Source: Liopterus haemorrhoidalis
Taxonomy: Eukaryota; Arthropoda; Insecta; Coleoptera; Dytiscidae
Direction of reading: 5' to 3'
DNA: 64,000 nt
Assembly (NCBI GenBank): GCA_963971575.1
Contig: OZ020616.1
Span: 37,118,306 to 37,182,305, forward strand
Shown here: piece after piece, positions 1 to 12,322 of the stretch
Position numbering within the stretch: position 1 is the first letter of the stretch
How the letters are laid out: every line of letters starts with the position of its first letter
Notes under the pieces: generated by a model
Seen by the model: only the letters and a program-made list of their open reading frames with translations
Database searches by the model: none
What the model was told of the DNA's origin: nothing
Made by a program: the position numbers and the translations under genes

Positions 1-2
1 CG

Positions 3-269
3 CAGAGGCGGATCTAGCTTTTTGGGGGCCCAGGGCTTAAAAATGCCAAGGTGCCCTACACATGCTCTTCACTTATGTTGAATATTTTTATAACAAAAAA
101 AAAAGTTCCTCACCTCCCAAATCTAAGTGAAGAGCAAAAAAAAGGTCCTCACCTCCCAAATCCAAGTGAAGAGCAAACAAAAAGATATCTGTCCGAGAGG
201 TTGGGGTCCCCTTCCGGATCCGGGGCCCAGGGCTTAAGCCCCATTAGCCCGTATGCAGATCCGCCTCTG
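3..269. mobile_element. hAT-like MITE with internal minisatellite (copy 1)
   Basis: The terminal inverted repeats are CAGAGGCGGATCT at the left and AGATCCGCCTCTG at the right. The right flank, CTGAGCCG, ends in CG, as do the two bases visible at the left window edge. This is compatible with an 8-bp target duplication, but the rest lies outside the window. Inside (about 95-190) are two or more copies of a roughly 39-base unit containing AAGGTCCTCACCTCCCAAAT and AAGTGAAGAGC. G/C-rich runs with GGGCCCAGGGCTT sit near both ends. There is no transposase, so it is non-autonomous. The open frame across it is only the repeat translated. Confidence 0.8.
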
Positions 270-2219
270 CTGAGCCGTATAATACCGATTTCATTTAGGA
301 AGAATAGTGCTTCTCTTTAGTACTTCTTGATATTTTATGGGATGCTTTCTGCTTTCCTAGTCCACAGTATGCTTTATTTGCTACAGTAACTCTTCTCGTT
401 ATTTCAGGTCTTATAGATTCGTCACTTCTGATAAGAGACTCCGGTATAGAAACATTTTTCGACTGTCTCAATGTCGTATGGCTTCACAGTTAGGCTTCGT
501 GCGAGTTTTAATTTTGTCTTTTTACACGCATATTTTTGGTTGTGCCTTCATTGATCTTGAAGCCTACTTTTGTAACCTCTTGTTTCAAGGCAACTAGTAA
601 AAAAAAATGTAGTTATTTTTTACGTTATCAATGCAGGATATGTGATACAATAATACATATGATTTGTCATAAAACAATATTTTTATAATTCCTGGAATGA
701 AAAATGAAAACATGGAAATTCTGTGACAATTTATAAATGTGTTTTATTTGAAAAACGACAAGAATTACAACAGTCGAGTGTATATTTTCGGTATTTCTTT
801 CATAATAAAAAACAAACTCTCGCATAAAAATAGAATTGGTGCTAGTAACACGAAAGCTTCAATTTCGCTTATTTTACGGGCGAACAAACATCTTAGATTA
901 GATTGTGACGTAAGATTATAGTTGTCTAAAAATACTGAATAAACGAAATAGAGCAGATTTTAGTAATTAAATTATAGGTTAGGTGTATATTGCGCAATAT
1001 TTTTTTATGTGGGCGGGCGTGAAATACCCGTTTTTAAATTTAATGGATGTAAATTACTGTGTTTAAAATCAAATTGTTGTTTTATTGTAATAAAATTAAT
1101 CTATATTGGTAAAATACGCCATAATATAGTTTTTTTTGTACTTATTTTAAAAATAAAAACTGCTTTTTCGGTCATGGTGCTCTTTTTATAACCAAGAAGT
1201 CCTTATGCTGTCAGTCATGAGTTTGGTCTTTCAGTAAAAATGACCGAAAGACTAAACATAAATAGTTGAAATTTGGCATACATATCCATTATTTTACTTT
1301 CATATAGGCAAAACATCGTAAGAAATAAGAGCATCTAATGCATAAATCAGCAAACAATAAATGGTTTTGAAAATGTGTATTTGCGCAGTTTTAAACAATT
1401 TGACGTATATCCGACTTTAAAGCGCGTTTCATCTCTTTCTGTCATGCCAATTACCAATCCAGATATATGTAGTCGCACTGGCCTACAAATCCGCCTCGGA
1501 AAAGTGTTTCGGTATCCGCGGTGGAGTGGTTCCAGAACAATTCACGGATACTTTTAGGAAGATTCTAGCGGACGATTCACCCTGTATGAGCTCGTTTTGT
1601 TTTCTTTTTCATTCTCATTCTGTTTGGTTTATTGATATGTGTTCCAACTAATGAAGGCGTTTTGGATATTTTGTTGAAAAATAAAGAAAATAAATAAAGT
1701 GAAGAATAAATACACCTACAAATGTCTCAAAGAAACTAACAAAAACTACTATTTTCCCAAAAGTAAAATTATATTGCCTGAAAATGAGGATTCCAAAATA
1801 AAAATGTCTTAAAACTGTCCTAAAATGAAAAAGAAAAAAGATCTTAATGTTTTTAAAATAGGGAAGTAACCTTGGCTAACTACGATATATTAAAAACAAA
1901 AACCTAATTAAAAAATAAATAAATAAACGTGAATTGAAATGAATTAAGAAGTAAATGCATTGCTAGGATTCTTCCGTCCCTCGGTGCAGCACACAGTATA
2001 TACAAACTTAGCCATTGTACTTTGTCTGTCTCCCTGTGTCTGAACAATTACGGTTTTAACCGAAGATCAATGGTGTTAATACAGCCATCCAATCAACTAT
2101 TCAAAAGAAATTCCTGTCTCATCGCTGTATTTATCAGAACTATTTAGATGTGCCAATATAATATAAAACAAAATGTTTAAAAACCATTAAAAATATTTAT
2201 TTTTTTATTTATTTTAAAC
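270..2219. other. no recognisable feature, AT-rich
   Basis: I see no gene or complete element here. There is an imperfect hairpin near 1218-1246 (GTCTTTCAGT against ACCGAAAGAC) and AT-rich simple sequence around 1680-1930. The short open frames have no recognisable domain. Confidence 0.6.
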
Positions 2220-3060
2220 TAGCTGACCCGACAGACGTTGTCCTGTCCAAATTTCAATGAATTTGTTTATGATTGTTTTGTGAATTTGTGAAAAGCTATT
2301 GGAAATGTATAAACAAAGTAAAAATGAGAAAAAAACGTATTTCTGAGTGATTATTTTATCTATTAACGAAATGGACAATTGATTCACTTTGTTGTTTCTA
2401 ACCTATTGTCAAACCTAACTAAACCTAACCGTTTGTCACTTCAAAACTCATCGTATTTCATAGTTAAATCTGTAAATTTGTTTGAGATAAAACGACTAAA
2501 CTTAATTCATTTCATGAAACGATTGCGATGAACTTACAACAGAATCACAATGCAACTGAAAATAAACAACTGAATCAAATTTTCGTCACTATTACCTTGA
2601 TTCACAATTTGACAATCAGCTGTAGTAGCGTAGTAATCAGCGTGTGCAAACGACATTTGCGCACGTAGTAGCAAAAATCCCATAGAAAAAAGCACTTTTA
2701 ATTTTTCCATTTTGCGGGCAACTTTTCCAATTTTTCTTTCCTTAAAAACTTATTCGGAATGTTACGAACATTAAAAAAAAAAAAATAGCCAAATCGGTTC
2801 AGCCGTTCTCAAGTGATCCGCTTACCAACGAACAGCATTTAACTTTTATTTATATAGAAGAAGAAGATAGAAGATTGATTCACAATTTGACAATCAGCTG
2901 TAGTAGCGTAGTAATCAGCATGCGCAAAGGACATTTGCGCACGTAGTAGCAAAAATCCCATAAAAAAAAGCATTTTTAAAAAAATAGCCAAATCGGTCCA
3001 GCCGTTGTCAAGTGATGCGCTTACCAACCAACAGCATTTAATTTTTATTTATATAGATGC
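2220..3060 (+). repeat. RTE/SINE-like repeat with a partial tandem duplication
   Basis: It begins with ACTAGCTGACCCGACAGACG, a start seen in dispersed insect LINE/SINE-type repeats. It ends twice in TTTATTTATATAGA, preceded by CCAAATCGGTYCAGCCGTT. A segment starting GATTCACAATTTGACAATCA occurs at about 2598 and again at about 2877. Both copies run through TTTGCGCACGTAGTAGC to the ATATAG end, and the second lacks about 60 bases of the middle. Family assignment rests on terminal motif resemblance only. Confidence 0.65.
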
Positions 3061-3165
3061 GCCACGGCTCCCGCAGTGTCGTGGTTTGGTCCAAATCGGT
3101 TAAAGGGTAAAGGAGTGTATAGCAAACAAACAACAGAGATTCGTTTTTATACATAAGATTAATTG
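3061..3165 (+). repeat. second RTE/SINE-like 3' end
   Basis: Directly after the tandem repeat comes another tail of the same general type: CCAAATCGGTTAAAGGGTA, then AGCAAACAAACAACAGAGA and TTTTTATACATAAGAT. It looks like the 3' end of a related but different element lying next to the 2220-3060 repeat. Confidence 0.45.
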
Positions 3166-4490
3166 TTTTTATATAGGTATCGAGTAATCTCAAATAAACA
3201 AGCGAAAAATATGCAACAAATTACAAATCGTACACGTGAAACGACCAATCAGAACTAAGCGACCGACGCCACGACACATATCAACAAGTCCGAACTGTCG
3301 CTAAGTATTTGGCGACAAGTCTCTAGCTCTGTTAATTCTTGACTGCCCCAAAAGATGTCACACAAAGTTTTCAATAGCTAACCTTGGGACAAAAGTCGTT
3401 TTGTCTCTTAGCATTTAGAATAGACACCATAGCTACATCCATTCATATACAAAGTAAAAAAATACAGTTGTTTTACATTATATTATTAAATTTTTGCAAG
3501 CAAGAATCGAGCATAAACTTTGTGCAGTTGTTTTTCCTCTATATCTATACTATTTTAGCTTCTCAATCATAAGTTCACCTTTCACTGAATCATCTTGAAC
3601 GCCTGTAACATGGTAACGGTGTTTGTAAAAATAATCGTGCGCTACTGGAATAGTAATTGCCTATTTGTTCCTTGTACAGGTTTCGTCGAAGCGAACTTCT
3701 TGTAACAGATACTGACTGACTGCATTGTTAGGGATCAACTATTTTTATTTTTGTTTAGGACGTGTTGTTATACAAAGGATTTTTATTTGTGGTTGATAGA
3801 CGTTGTACAGACATTGAGATTGTTTTGCTCTGGTTTTTTTGTGATAATTTGTGGCTTTTAAATGTTAGTTCAGCGATAAGTTTCTCGGGCAATTTTCTTT
3901 AAGATATTTTAAGTACCTTGTAGTTGTCTACTGGTGTAGTTAGTGGTACACGACTTGTTTAATTTCATTTTGCAAATGTCTGGAGTTTGAAACCCGGTTC
4001 AGACACTTAAGTAATTTGCGAAATTCTAAAATTATAAAAAACTGATGAGAATTTTCACGCATTTTAGGATTCCATAGGCATCTAGTACCATTTTTTACTG
4101 GAAGGGAGAGGCGATATCCTTGGAACGGTTTTTAGATTTTACAGTTTTTAAAGACATATCCAATATTTAAGAACAAAAAAAAAGTAGGTACCCAAACACA
4201 TGAGAAACCAAAAATAATATTTGTTTTAGTAAAATGATGCAAAATCAATTGCAATATGCATTATTTACATTAATAAAACCATGTTTCAATGCTCCCTTCA
4301 GGAGGGAGTTTTGGAACTCGTTAATGGAGCTTTGGGACAATTATATATTTATAATGCTATAATGCCTTTTTGTCGAATATATTCATAAATATCAAAGTTT
4401 TGATCGAAATGAAAATATTTGCATTGTCTTTTTTGAATTCCCTCTTTGAAGAAAGGATTTATTAGTTTAAAAAATGTTCCTCAATCACTT
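3166..4490. other. no recognisable gene; one repeat fragment
   Basis: There is no coding or structural feature I can support. A short stretch near 4042-4085 (ATGAGAATTTTCACGCATTT, then AGGATTCCATAGGCAT) resembles the left end of the 1-kb repeat family at 21.0-24.7 kb. Confidence 0.5.
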
Positions 4491-4496
4491 CGGTAA

Positions 4497-5232
4497 TCAC
4501 TGTTTTTGGATACCGGGACATGTAGGTATTAAGGGCAACGAAAAGCTGATGTAGCTGCAAAAGCCGCCTCCCACAGACCTATGATTGATGTGAGTTTCAT
4601 ATTTCCAAATGAAGCAATGAGTCATCTGAAACATCAGGTTTTAGTCAGGTGGTAGCATGAATAGAGCAGCATACAGGACGTTAAGTTGAGACAGATTAAG
4701 GGAGACGTTAAACCATGGGGTTCTTCCTGCAGGATTAACGGCAGGAAGGAAACCGCCATCACACACCTCCGTATAGGCCACTGTTTGTGGATCCATGGAC
4801 ACTTCCTTCGAGGTGAAGAGTCCCCCATCTGTGAGGTTAGGCCTGTGTTGTGACTTGTCAGTTGCTTTAGGTGACGACAGAGTACTTGGACAGGCTGATA
4901 CTCTTCCTGAGAGAATCGAACTTACTGTTTTATTTGTGAAGTCTTGCGCCTTATTTGAATGTATTCTATTTATAGACTGTGATATTCGATGGTAATTGTC
5001 CCCTTTACAGCCTCTTACCATTACCCTGAGTCTGTTAAATTTTTCGAACAAACTTTTTATCTTATATATTTGTGTTAGTGTGTGCAAGATTTCTTTTATT
5101 GAGTATGCGTATTTTTATTAATTTATTGTTTCATTTATTGTTTTTAATATGTAGTGTAGTCATTTAGATGGGCTGCGTTAGGCGAAAATAGCCTTTGTTG
5201 CTTGGCGCCAGAAATTTTAACTAACTAACTCG
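4497..5232 (+). mobile_element. LINE 3' end with RNase H relic
   Basis: The + strand encodes WIPGHVGIKGNEKADVAA with a small frame break. This matches the end of the RNase H domain in I/Jockey-group non-LTR retrotransposons (WIPGHVGI.GNE.AD..AK). Further on, KETAITHLRIGHC and WIHGHFLRGEESPICE match the conserved tail LTRLRIGH..LTHG.LL.GE..P.C of the same ORF2 proteins. Stops and frameshifts interrupt it, so it is dead. The 3' end carries GCCTTTGTTGCTTGGCGCCA followed by a short TAAC repeat tail. A matching 3' end lies in reverse orientation near 51.95 kb. The 5' part of ORF2 is missing, as is usual for truncated LINE copies. The nearby reverse-strand open frames are shadows. Confidence 0.75.
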
Positions 5233-6297
5233 AAAATATCTTTTATCTCGTGGAAATAATATTCTTTAGGTTTTGTCCCTGTTTAAAATTGACTTCGTAT
5301 GTAATAATAGTTTTCAGTACTCATATTTTCTAGCATCTTTTAAAGGCGTCATCTAAAATTTGCCGAAGATATGTTCTCGTTTCAAGCTCCATCTTTAAAA
5401 TCTACAAATTAACTTATGTTAGAAAATTTACTAGCAATACATTGTATTGCTAGGTAATTTTGTGTTTTACATCGAGAACAGTATGTTATATTTGCAATAA
5501 ACTTAAAATAATCTCAAATAAATTATACAGAATTGTATAAAAGAATATTTAGTTATTAATTTAGCTTTACAGTAATTTTAATGTTAACGACTTCTTTAAA
5601 TGCGTCTCCTCAATAACTAAGTAAATTGACTTAACACCCTTTTCCTTGTCACCATAGAAATAATTGGCGACCCATCTTTATTAGTAACCTGTAAGTTAAA
5701 AAAGTTGGACTTATGCTTGCACTCACACATAAATATCTCTGTTGGCTTATAAACCAAATGTTAAAAATATAGAATTATAGTACTTTCAACTCAATTAAAA
5801 GTCTCCAGTATCTTTCTCTCATATTTTTCAAATAAACATATTTTTTGCAGATAAAATATATCTGTGTATGCCTAATTGGCAATTAAGGCCAATCAGGTTT
5901 TTTGCAACCATTAAAATAAAATTATCTATATAAATGTATTGTAAATTCTAAAATATAGATATCAATTAGTGCTCCTGAGAAAGTATCTTATTTGCAAACT
6001 TTCATTTATATTGTAATGTTTGTAGTATTTTAAAATTTACGAAATCATGGAAATAAGAATATTATTCTTCTTTGAGCATTGCTACATGGGTGAACTTATG
6101 GCCTCACTCAAATATGTCCTCCATCTTATGTATGGACGAGAGAGGGCCGAGTTTTACCATTAATTAGTAATTTGGTAGTCTTCATGACTGTCTGCCAACA
6201 ATGAGATAATTGGTATTACATTACTGATTTGGAGTCATACTGTTTGATCTTTGGCATCAATAAGTTGACTTAGGTATATTTCAATAGTGATAGGTAG
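5233..6297. other. no recognisable feature
   Basis: AT-rich sequence with no supported gene, RNA or repeat end. Confidence 0.55.
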
Positions 6298-6651
6298 CAG
6301 GCGTGCACCAAGGGATTCGGGGGCTTGAGCCCCCAAGGAATGAAAAAACACACTTGAGTTTTCATCTCTTCACTTGAATTTAAGAGCTCATGAGCTTTTT
6401 TTTAGTCATCACTTGCATTTCGGAAGTGGCGAGTACCTTTTTTTAGGTCAGCATTTATATTTTGGAAGTGAGAACCTTTTTTTTGATATCACTTGTATTT
6501 TTAAAACCAGGTATTTTTAAAAATTACTTTTTTTTAAAGTAATTTTTGCACGTTTGTAGCCCAATAAAAATGTAGGTCCAGGTCCAAACTTGCTCCTATA
6601 AAACAAGTTGGTTTTCCAAGACCCCCCCCCCAAATCATGGGTGCGCGCTTG
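6298..6651. mobile_element. hAT-like MITE with internal minisatellite (copy 2)
   Basis: The ends are related inverted sequences: CAGGCGTGCACCAAGG at the left, and TGGGTGCGCGCTTG at the right. Flanks ATAGGTAG and GAATGTAG agree at 5 of 8 positions, so a target duplication is possible but eroded. The interior (about 6360-6510) holds three to four degenerate units of the type TCATCACTTGTATTTT with GGAAGTG and a run of T. These are the reverse complement of the unit in copy 1. A run of C sits near the right end (about 6622-6631). Confidence 0.6.
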
Positions 6652-7064
6652 GAATGTAGAATAGCAAAATTGAATAGAATGAGATTGGTTACGTCGCAAA
6701 ACTTTGGAGTCAAACCAATTGGAGAGATGCTTAACTGGCGTCCCAAAGACAGATTCGAAATATAAGAACACCAACTTAACAGTTACAGATAGCTCAGGAT
6801 AGAAAAACTTGGCTAAAGGGGCTAGATAATTAGATCCGTTCACAATCGCGGCTATCCGCTAGTTTTCGGTGGTTGCGATAATTTCTTATTTAGCTTGTGC
6901 GGATGCAGATTTTAGATTTATAGATTGAATGCGGATATAAAACACTTTATGTATAGTTCAAATCGCGGTTGAAATAATAACTAATAAACAATAATATCAC
7001 TCTTCAAAAATTTCCATTTGATTCAATAATAATATTTCAGCGAGGTTGTCGTCAATTCTCCAAA
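6652..7064. other. no recognisable feature
   Basis: No gene or repeat end that I can support. Confidence 0.5.
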
Positions 7065-7270
7065 AAATAATTCTCCAATACATCGGACATATAACCCGAA
7101 ATAACAACATAGATAAGCTTGTTTATCAATGCAAGTTGGAGGGAAAAGTCCTAGAGGTGGACCTCCTGAAAGATGGTTAAATTAGATGCGCGAACTAACG
7201 GGTTGTACCCTGGATGAAACCCTGCACAATGTCACAAGTTCGTAAGAGGTGTCGTTTCATCAAAAGTTAA
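7065..7270 (+). mobile_element. LINE ORF2 C-terminal relic
   Basis: Read on the + strand with frame changes, the segment gives YIGHITRNNNIDKLVYQCKL, then a GGPPERW-like stretch, then RELTGCTLDETLHN. This pattern (GH..R....LVYQ...G...RG.PPERW..Q.RE.TG.TLDE) is the C-terminal tail of RTE/CR1-like non-LTR reverse transcriptases. It has several frameshifts and no upstream RT, so it is a short fossil. Confidence 0.6.
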
Positions 7271-8418
7271 TTCATTTTGTACAAATCACTCAGCAATGAG
7301 GATAACCGACATGAGAAAGAAATGTACGAGATTTATTTTTTAAAATATGTTGGCTAATCAATGAAAATAAATGTGGATCTGATGCAGTTTTAAGATATGC
7401 GGATTTGCAAAAGTTAGGGATCGGATGCGGATATTGGATGGGTGCATCTGCTGAAAAAATCCGTGGAGGGCTTTATAGATAATGCCATTGACGATGTCTT
7501 TTTCTTAGGCATTTTTGTAGATCTAAGCAATATATAAAAGTTAAAAGCTCTCCCACAGCGGCGACATTTATTACTGTGTTAAAAAAACAGCCGTTGCAGT
7601 TAACCTCTCCAAAAGCTTTTTTCAACTACTTGGAAATTTAAAAATGCGAAAAATTGTTATCAGCAGTTTCCCCGACATTTCCATTTTAAAATCAATAGAG
7701 TATTATTTGATGAAGTTCGTTAAAAGCAAGGGCTTTTAAACAACAGAAAGCAGTATTTTATAATTCTGTTAGGTAATTGGTATTCTGTTGTCATTTGTCA
7801 TCACAGTTGGCTACGAGAGATCGTACTAATGTATTGATGTCACAAGTGTACATAGGCGGCTTAGTGAAGGTGCTGTTTGTTATGGACTTGGACTGTGGGG
7901 TGAGGAGAGAGATATAACTGTGGAACAATGCAACATATGCACGCAACATCGCTGGAATACGTGAGTGCGACAGACGCAAGTCTAGCTATGACTCACCGCT
8001 TCATATACATTCCCTCTATCCCCCACCTCACTCTCTCACTCTACCTCTAACGCTAGAGAGTAAATATTAGACCACTAGTTGTAAAGTGATATCTCTGTGG
8101 GATCATGTAATTATATTAGTTGTTTGAACTGATAAATCTTTGATATCAATTTGGGTTTTAGGTTAGGTAGATATGGCAGTTTTTTTTTTATGAACCTATT
8201 AGATAAAGTTACGTTTTTATTTTGCTACTGAAAAGAAAGTAAGAGTTATGGCTATCTTTAATGTGATTTATAGATATTGTTTATGAAACTATTTTCTATA
8301 ATCGGAGTAGACTAAAAAAACTATTCTATACTTTTGTTCCTGCTTTTTCCAATTCCAGATAAGGCCATGAGCAAAATCTGATGAATGAAAAGTAGTTTGT
8401 ATCTGTCATAGTTATTCA
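7271..8418. other. no recognisable feature
   Basis: I see no supported feature in this AT-rich stretch. Confidence 0.5.
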
Positions 8419-8426
8419 CATACAGG

Positions 8427-8647
8427 CAGAGCCGTAGCAATGTTTTTGGCGCCCTTGGCAAATAAAGAAAAGTGGTAAACTTTTCCTCCCAAAATCCAAG
8501 TGATGAGCAAAAAAAAGTTTTCACTCCTCAAATCCAATGGTTTTCACCTGCCAATGCTTTTGATGACCAAATATACACAATGGCGCCCCTCGTCAAACCT
8601 CGCGCCCCTGGCAAGTGCCCCGATGCCAACCCGTTGCTACGGTTCTG
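8427..8647. mobile_element. hAT-like MITE with internal minisatellite (copy 3)
   Basis: A 221-bp element with inverted ends CAGAGCCGTAGCAA and TTGCTACGGTTCTG. It is flanked by CATACAGG (8419-8426) and CGTACAGG (8648-8655), an 8-bp target duplication with one mismatch and the hAT signature length. The interior has two degenerate minisatellite units (CCAAGTGATGAGCAAAAAAA, then CACTCCTCAAATCCAA) matching copy 1. GGCGCCC-type motifs lie near both ends. The short open frame across it is not a gene. Confidence 0.85.
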
Positions 8648-8783
8648 CGTACAGGGTGTTTAATTGACCAAGTACATATAGGAATTTAACATGTAGAAAC
8701 AGATATATGCGATTTCCCAATTCCTCGTTGGTTATACAGAAAAAAAAAAAATTAAATATAAAAATTGTTCAGAACTTTATCTT

Positions 8784-9203
8784 GAACTAGTGGGTGTACC
8801 CATGCTTCGCTACGGCATTTCATTACTTTAAAACTAAGAAAATAGAACATAACGCTCACAAAGTTAATACACGATATCGGTGCATGATAGGTATATGCTC
8901 TCCCGGACTTTTTTTTAAATCTAGTTAAGATTACATTTTTTGTTCACATTATGTCAATATATCTGTTAAGGGTAAGCCTACGTAATCATTTGAAACTGCA
9001 CGGAGAGTGAAAATGATGGTTTCCCCCCACAACGACCCCTAGGTGGACATGGACGAAGTTAGAACCCTCACTAAAATCTTCCTCGGATTATTTTACCTCC
9101 CTGTACTAAATTTGGTGAAAATCGATCCATCCGTTTGACTTTGTATAAAAGACAGACAGACAAACAAACAAACAGAAATTATTTTTTGTATATAAGATTT
9201 AAT
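8784..9203 (+). repeat. RTE/SINE-like repeat
   Basis: It begins ACTAGTGGGTGTACCCATGC, followed by TTCGCTACGG. It ends with AAATTTGGTGAAAATCGATC, then GTATAAAAGACAGACAGACA, then TGTATATAAGATTT. This beginning and end are typical of a dispersed insect RTE/SINE-like repeat that finishes in a short ATAAGAT tail. The protein-coding part, if the parent had one, is absent. Confidence 0.6.
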
Positions 9204-9356
9204 AAATTCAAAAAACTAAATTTAGTATTGCCTAATTTAATAATTTAATTTATATTATTTTTTCAAATATAATATAGATTTAAATTTTACAAAAAAATAT
9301 GGTTTTGTTTATTTTACATCTAAAGAACATTGTAAATGTTTAATAATATTAACATA

Positions 9357-9478
9357 GCCGGTCACCATGGCGTAATGGTTAGTGTAGCGATGCACTAACT
9401 TCTAGATCATGAGGGCTCGGGATCGAATCCCGGTTATGGCATGGATTTTTAAAAAATATCTACTGGATGAAAAAAAAA
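9357..9478 (+). repeat. tRNA-like SINE head or tRNA pseudogene
   Basis: There is an A-box-like TGGCGTAATGGTTAG and a B-box-like GGGATCGAATCCC at tRNA-like spacing. A five-pair T stem (TCGGG with CCCGG, one G-T pair) closes a 7-base loop. The flanking sides that should form the acceptor stem pair at only about five of seven positions, and the anticodon arm does not fold well. It is followed by an A-rich tail (run of A at about 9470-9482). I read it as a tRNA-derived SINE head or tRNA pseudogene rather than a working tRNA gene. Confidence 0.6.
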
Positions 9479-9482
9479 AAAA

Positions 9483-12156
9483 ACAAGTATACCAGGAAAT
9501 ATCATATTTTAGACGAAATCCCGTTCGGCATTATAGAATTTAGTTATTTAAAAGGTAATTTTAGTGAAATTAAATATAGCGGCAATGAATAATCATGGTT
9601 ACAAATCGTTGTAATCGCTTATATTGCAGTATTTTTTATTTAATTTGTCTTGAGTCCTTCTGGGAGGGTGCCCCATTAAATACATATAGTCTAGGGCCCT
9701 TACAATTCGTAAGACAACCCTGACTGGGAGAAAACTTTTGGGTACATATTTATTTGCTATCGCCGCAAAATTAAAATGTTTGTGTTTGTCTTAATATTAA
9801 TGAAGAGCTTTCAAAATTAGAAGAAAAGCATGATTTGATGTGTTGTGATACAGCATCCAATTTCCAGACACTAGGTATTTTTCTTTACTGGCTTATTAAT
9901 ATCACACTGCGGTGCAGTCTTTTTTATTTGCAAAACTGTACAGTAGAATGCCAGACAGTGTTTGTGCCTAGGAGGTATACTTGGTGTGCAAAGGGTTAAA
10001 ACACAAACATTCAAAACAGCCGGTTATCTTCCTCTGCGTCAGTTAAATCATGTTTATTTAAGCGTATCATATTGCGTCTTGTAATTGACTAATCTGAAAG
10101 CAAGAGAGTCATTGCTATAAATTTAGCGCTAATCAGGTCTTCTGCATTGTCCAGTTGTAAGTTGTAAATTCGGTAGCTTCAGATTATCCGTATAATTAGT
10201 ATTTGGCGACGGATCCTGATGCGTCGCGACAGCAAGGCGGCGCTTAGCAATTAACTAACCAATCTGGCATCAAGTCGTTGTTACGTCACGGAAAGGAAAG
10301 GTGCACGCTGGTTTCTTGGAAGGACAGATTGGGATCTTCCAATGGTGATGACTTCTCTAACTGCTAGAGATTCTAACTGTGATTCAGTGGCGTGCAATCC
10401 ATAAGCGTCCTGTGAACGACTTGCTAAAATTTAATGTATCAGGGCTGGACAAATTCATTATCAAAAAAGTCGTACACAGAAAATCCTCCAGAACTGTAGG
10501 TAAATGTAGTTTGGCAAATGTTTTGAAATTGTATAAAGAATTTTTAAAAGTATTTCCTTTGACTGCATCGAACAGTATAACCAATAGTAACAATTCTATA
10601 AAAAATAGTAACAAACACGATAAGATTTGCAAGGTATTATTATTATTTTTTAATAAAGAAAAGTCGTATCTCCACGTATGTAGACTTCATGAGCCGCAGC
10701 TCGTGAACCACAATACTATACAAACAAAGCTGACGTGCCCGTTGTCTGAGTTAATATTCTCTCTCTCTTCTCTCTCTCTCTCTCTCTCTCTCCCTGCTGC
10801 TCCTCCTCGCCTATCAACAGTACATTGTAGACAGTGCGTCTACAGAGTGCCTGAGTGTTTTTAATTTGTTTGTAAAAATTATGAAGTAATAAAACTCAGG
10901 CTTCAGTCTGCAGGAAGATTTTCTGAACACATTGGTACAAACAGGTTCATAAAATTTACGTTTTTAGGAAATATTTTTGCATATAATTTTAAGGTTTTTG
11001 CTTGATATTATTATTTTTATTTCGGGACCCTGAGAGTCATAAAAATAGGTCTATTTTACTACAAGCGATGCCGTGAACATGTTGGTGTAATTATTATTTT
11101 TTTTTTGTTATCGGTGTTACCATTATTTTTTAGGTTACATATATACATACACACAAATGAACTATGTACCGTAAATATAAGAGAGTAACCAGTTATTTAG
11201 TTGCGATTAGTAATGATTTTTGTTGCTAGGGAAACTTGACTGTTCTATTTAAAACCATAACCTCAATATTATGTGGTGTTCTGACAATGTATTCTTTACA
11301 TATGTATTAAAAATTAAACTGATAGAGATATACTTTTAACTGATTCACCGTCGATTAAAACTGATGATTATTTTATCATAGATTATTTGAACAGAGGACA
11401 GTTTCGCATAAAAAGTGGACGAGAGTAACAGACGAAGAGAAAACAGGATTTTGGTTGTTTTGTTTAGTAATCAATCAAACTTCAGTACCCGCGTTACATA
11501 AATAATATATTCCCAGTGATTTTATATTATGATTCTCGGAACGAAAAATCGCATTCTTGGTTGAAATCTGGTATTCACGATACATTCTATTAATTTTAAG
11601 TGTTTCTTCCTTTCGGTATAAGGCTGTACGTTGGTTAATCCGTTGTTGTTGTTTTTTTTTTTTATGTTTCACTCTTGTCATTATGTTTGTATTGTTGCTT
11701 GTTTAGCTTTTTTCCATGTTATACCTTGGGCCGTTATTACACATTTTGCTTCGTTCCGCATTTTTCTAGAACGTCTTCTTTTCCTTTTACTAGTTGTTCT
11801 GACTTCGTAAATTATATTTATTGTTCTGTCTTCTCCAGTTCTTTGAACGAACCAACGTAACCAAAGACTAATTAGATCTTAAACAGATTTTATGTTCAAT
11901 TTTTCTGTATATTTCTTTGTATATAATTCCTTAATTTGGCTAGGGATCTCAAAGTTCTATTAATGTATAATATGTCCTTTTATATTACCATGACGCATAA
12001 AATGTGTTTAACTTTTATTGGTCCGCAAAAATTTACATGAATTTTCTCTGGTTCGTGATGTATAAAAAGCTTAGAAACACAGAATGCTGTGGAAACTACT
12101 CTTGCAACTTGGAAACCAAAAACTCTACAAAATTTTGCATCAACCTATGTATATAA
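9483..12156. other. no gene recognised; GC-richer patch and (CT)n tract
   Basis: There is no coding feature I can support. Positions about 10200-10340 are clearly richer in G+C than their surroundings and contain TTACGTCAC, a CREB/ATF-type motif. The open frames at 10.4-10.9 kb and 11.5-11.9 kb have no domain I recognise. Confidence 0.5.
10757..10793. repeat. (CT)n microsatellite
   Basis: A nearly pure TC/CT tract, with a CTGCTGCTCCTCCTC-like pyrimidine extension just after it. Confidence 0.9.
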
Positions 12157-12322
12157 TAGGTGCTTTTGTTTTACTAGAATACTTAGCTTAGTTAATCTAA
12201 GTTGTAAGAGCGTTCCCTTTATAAGACTACAAAAGATTTTTCTTCCCCCATTACCCTTGCTAAGGCATTTGTCGAACTAGTGAGCTTAGCTAAGCATTTT
12301 TACTTGTAAAAGAAAACACCTA
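12157..12322. mobile_element. small MITE with degenerate inverted ends
   Basis: The left end, TAGGTGCTTTTGTTTTAC, is matched in inverse by GTAAAAGAAAACACCTA at the right. A second inner pair, CTTAGCTTAG and CTTAGCTAAG, continues the inverted repeat. Length is 166 bp. The target duplication cannot be fixed because the flanks are short A/T runs. There is no coding capacity. Confidence 0.6.

Noticed and set aside
9357..9432. Functional tRNA gene
   Set aside because: The A and B boxes and T arm are good, but the acceptor stem pairs only partly, the anticodon arm does not fold, and an A-rich tail follows. It is better read as a SINE head or pseudogene.
10379..10864. 161-codon open frame as a gene
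   Set aside because: Its C-terminal half is the (CT)n tract translated (LSLSLSL), and no domain is recognisable.
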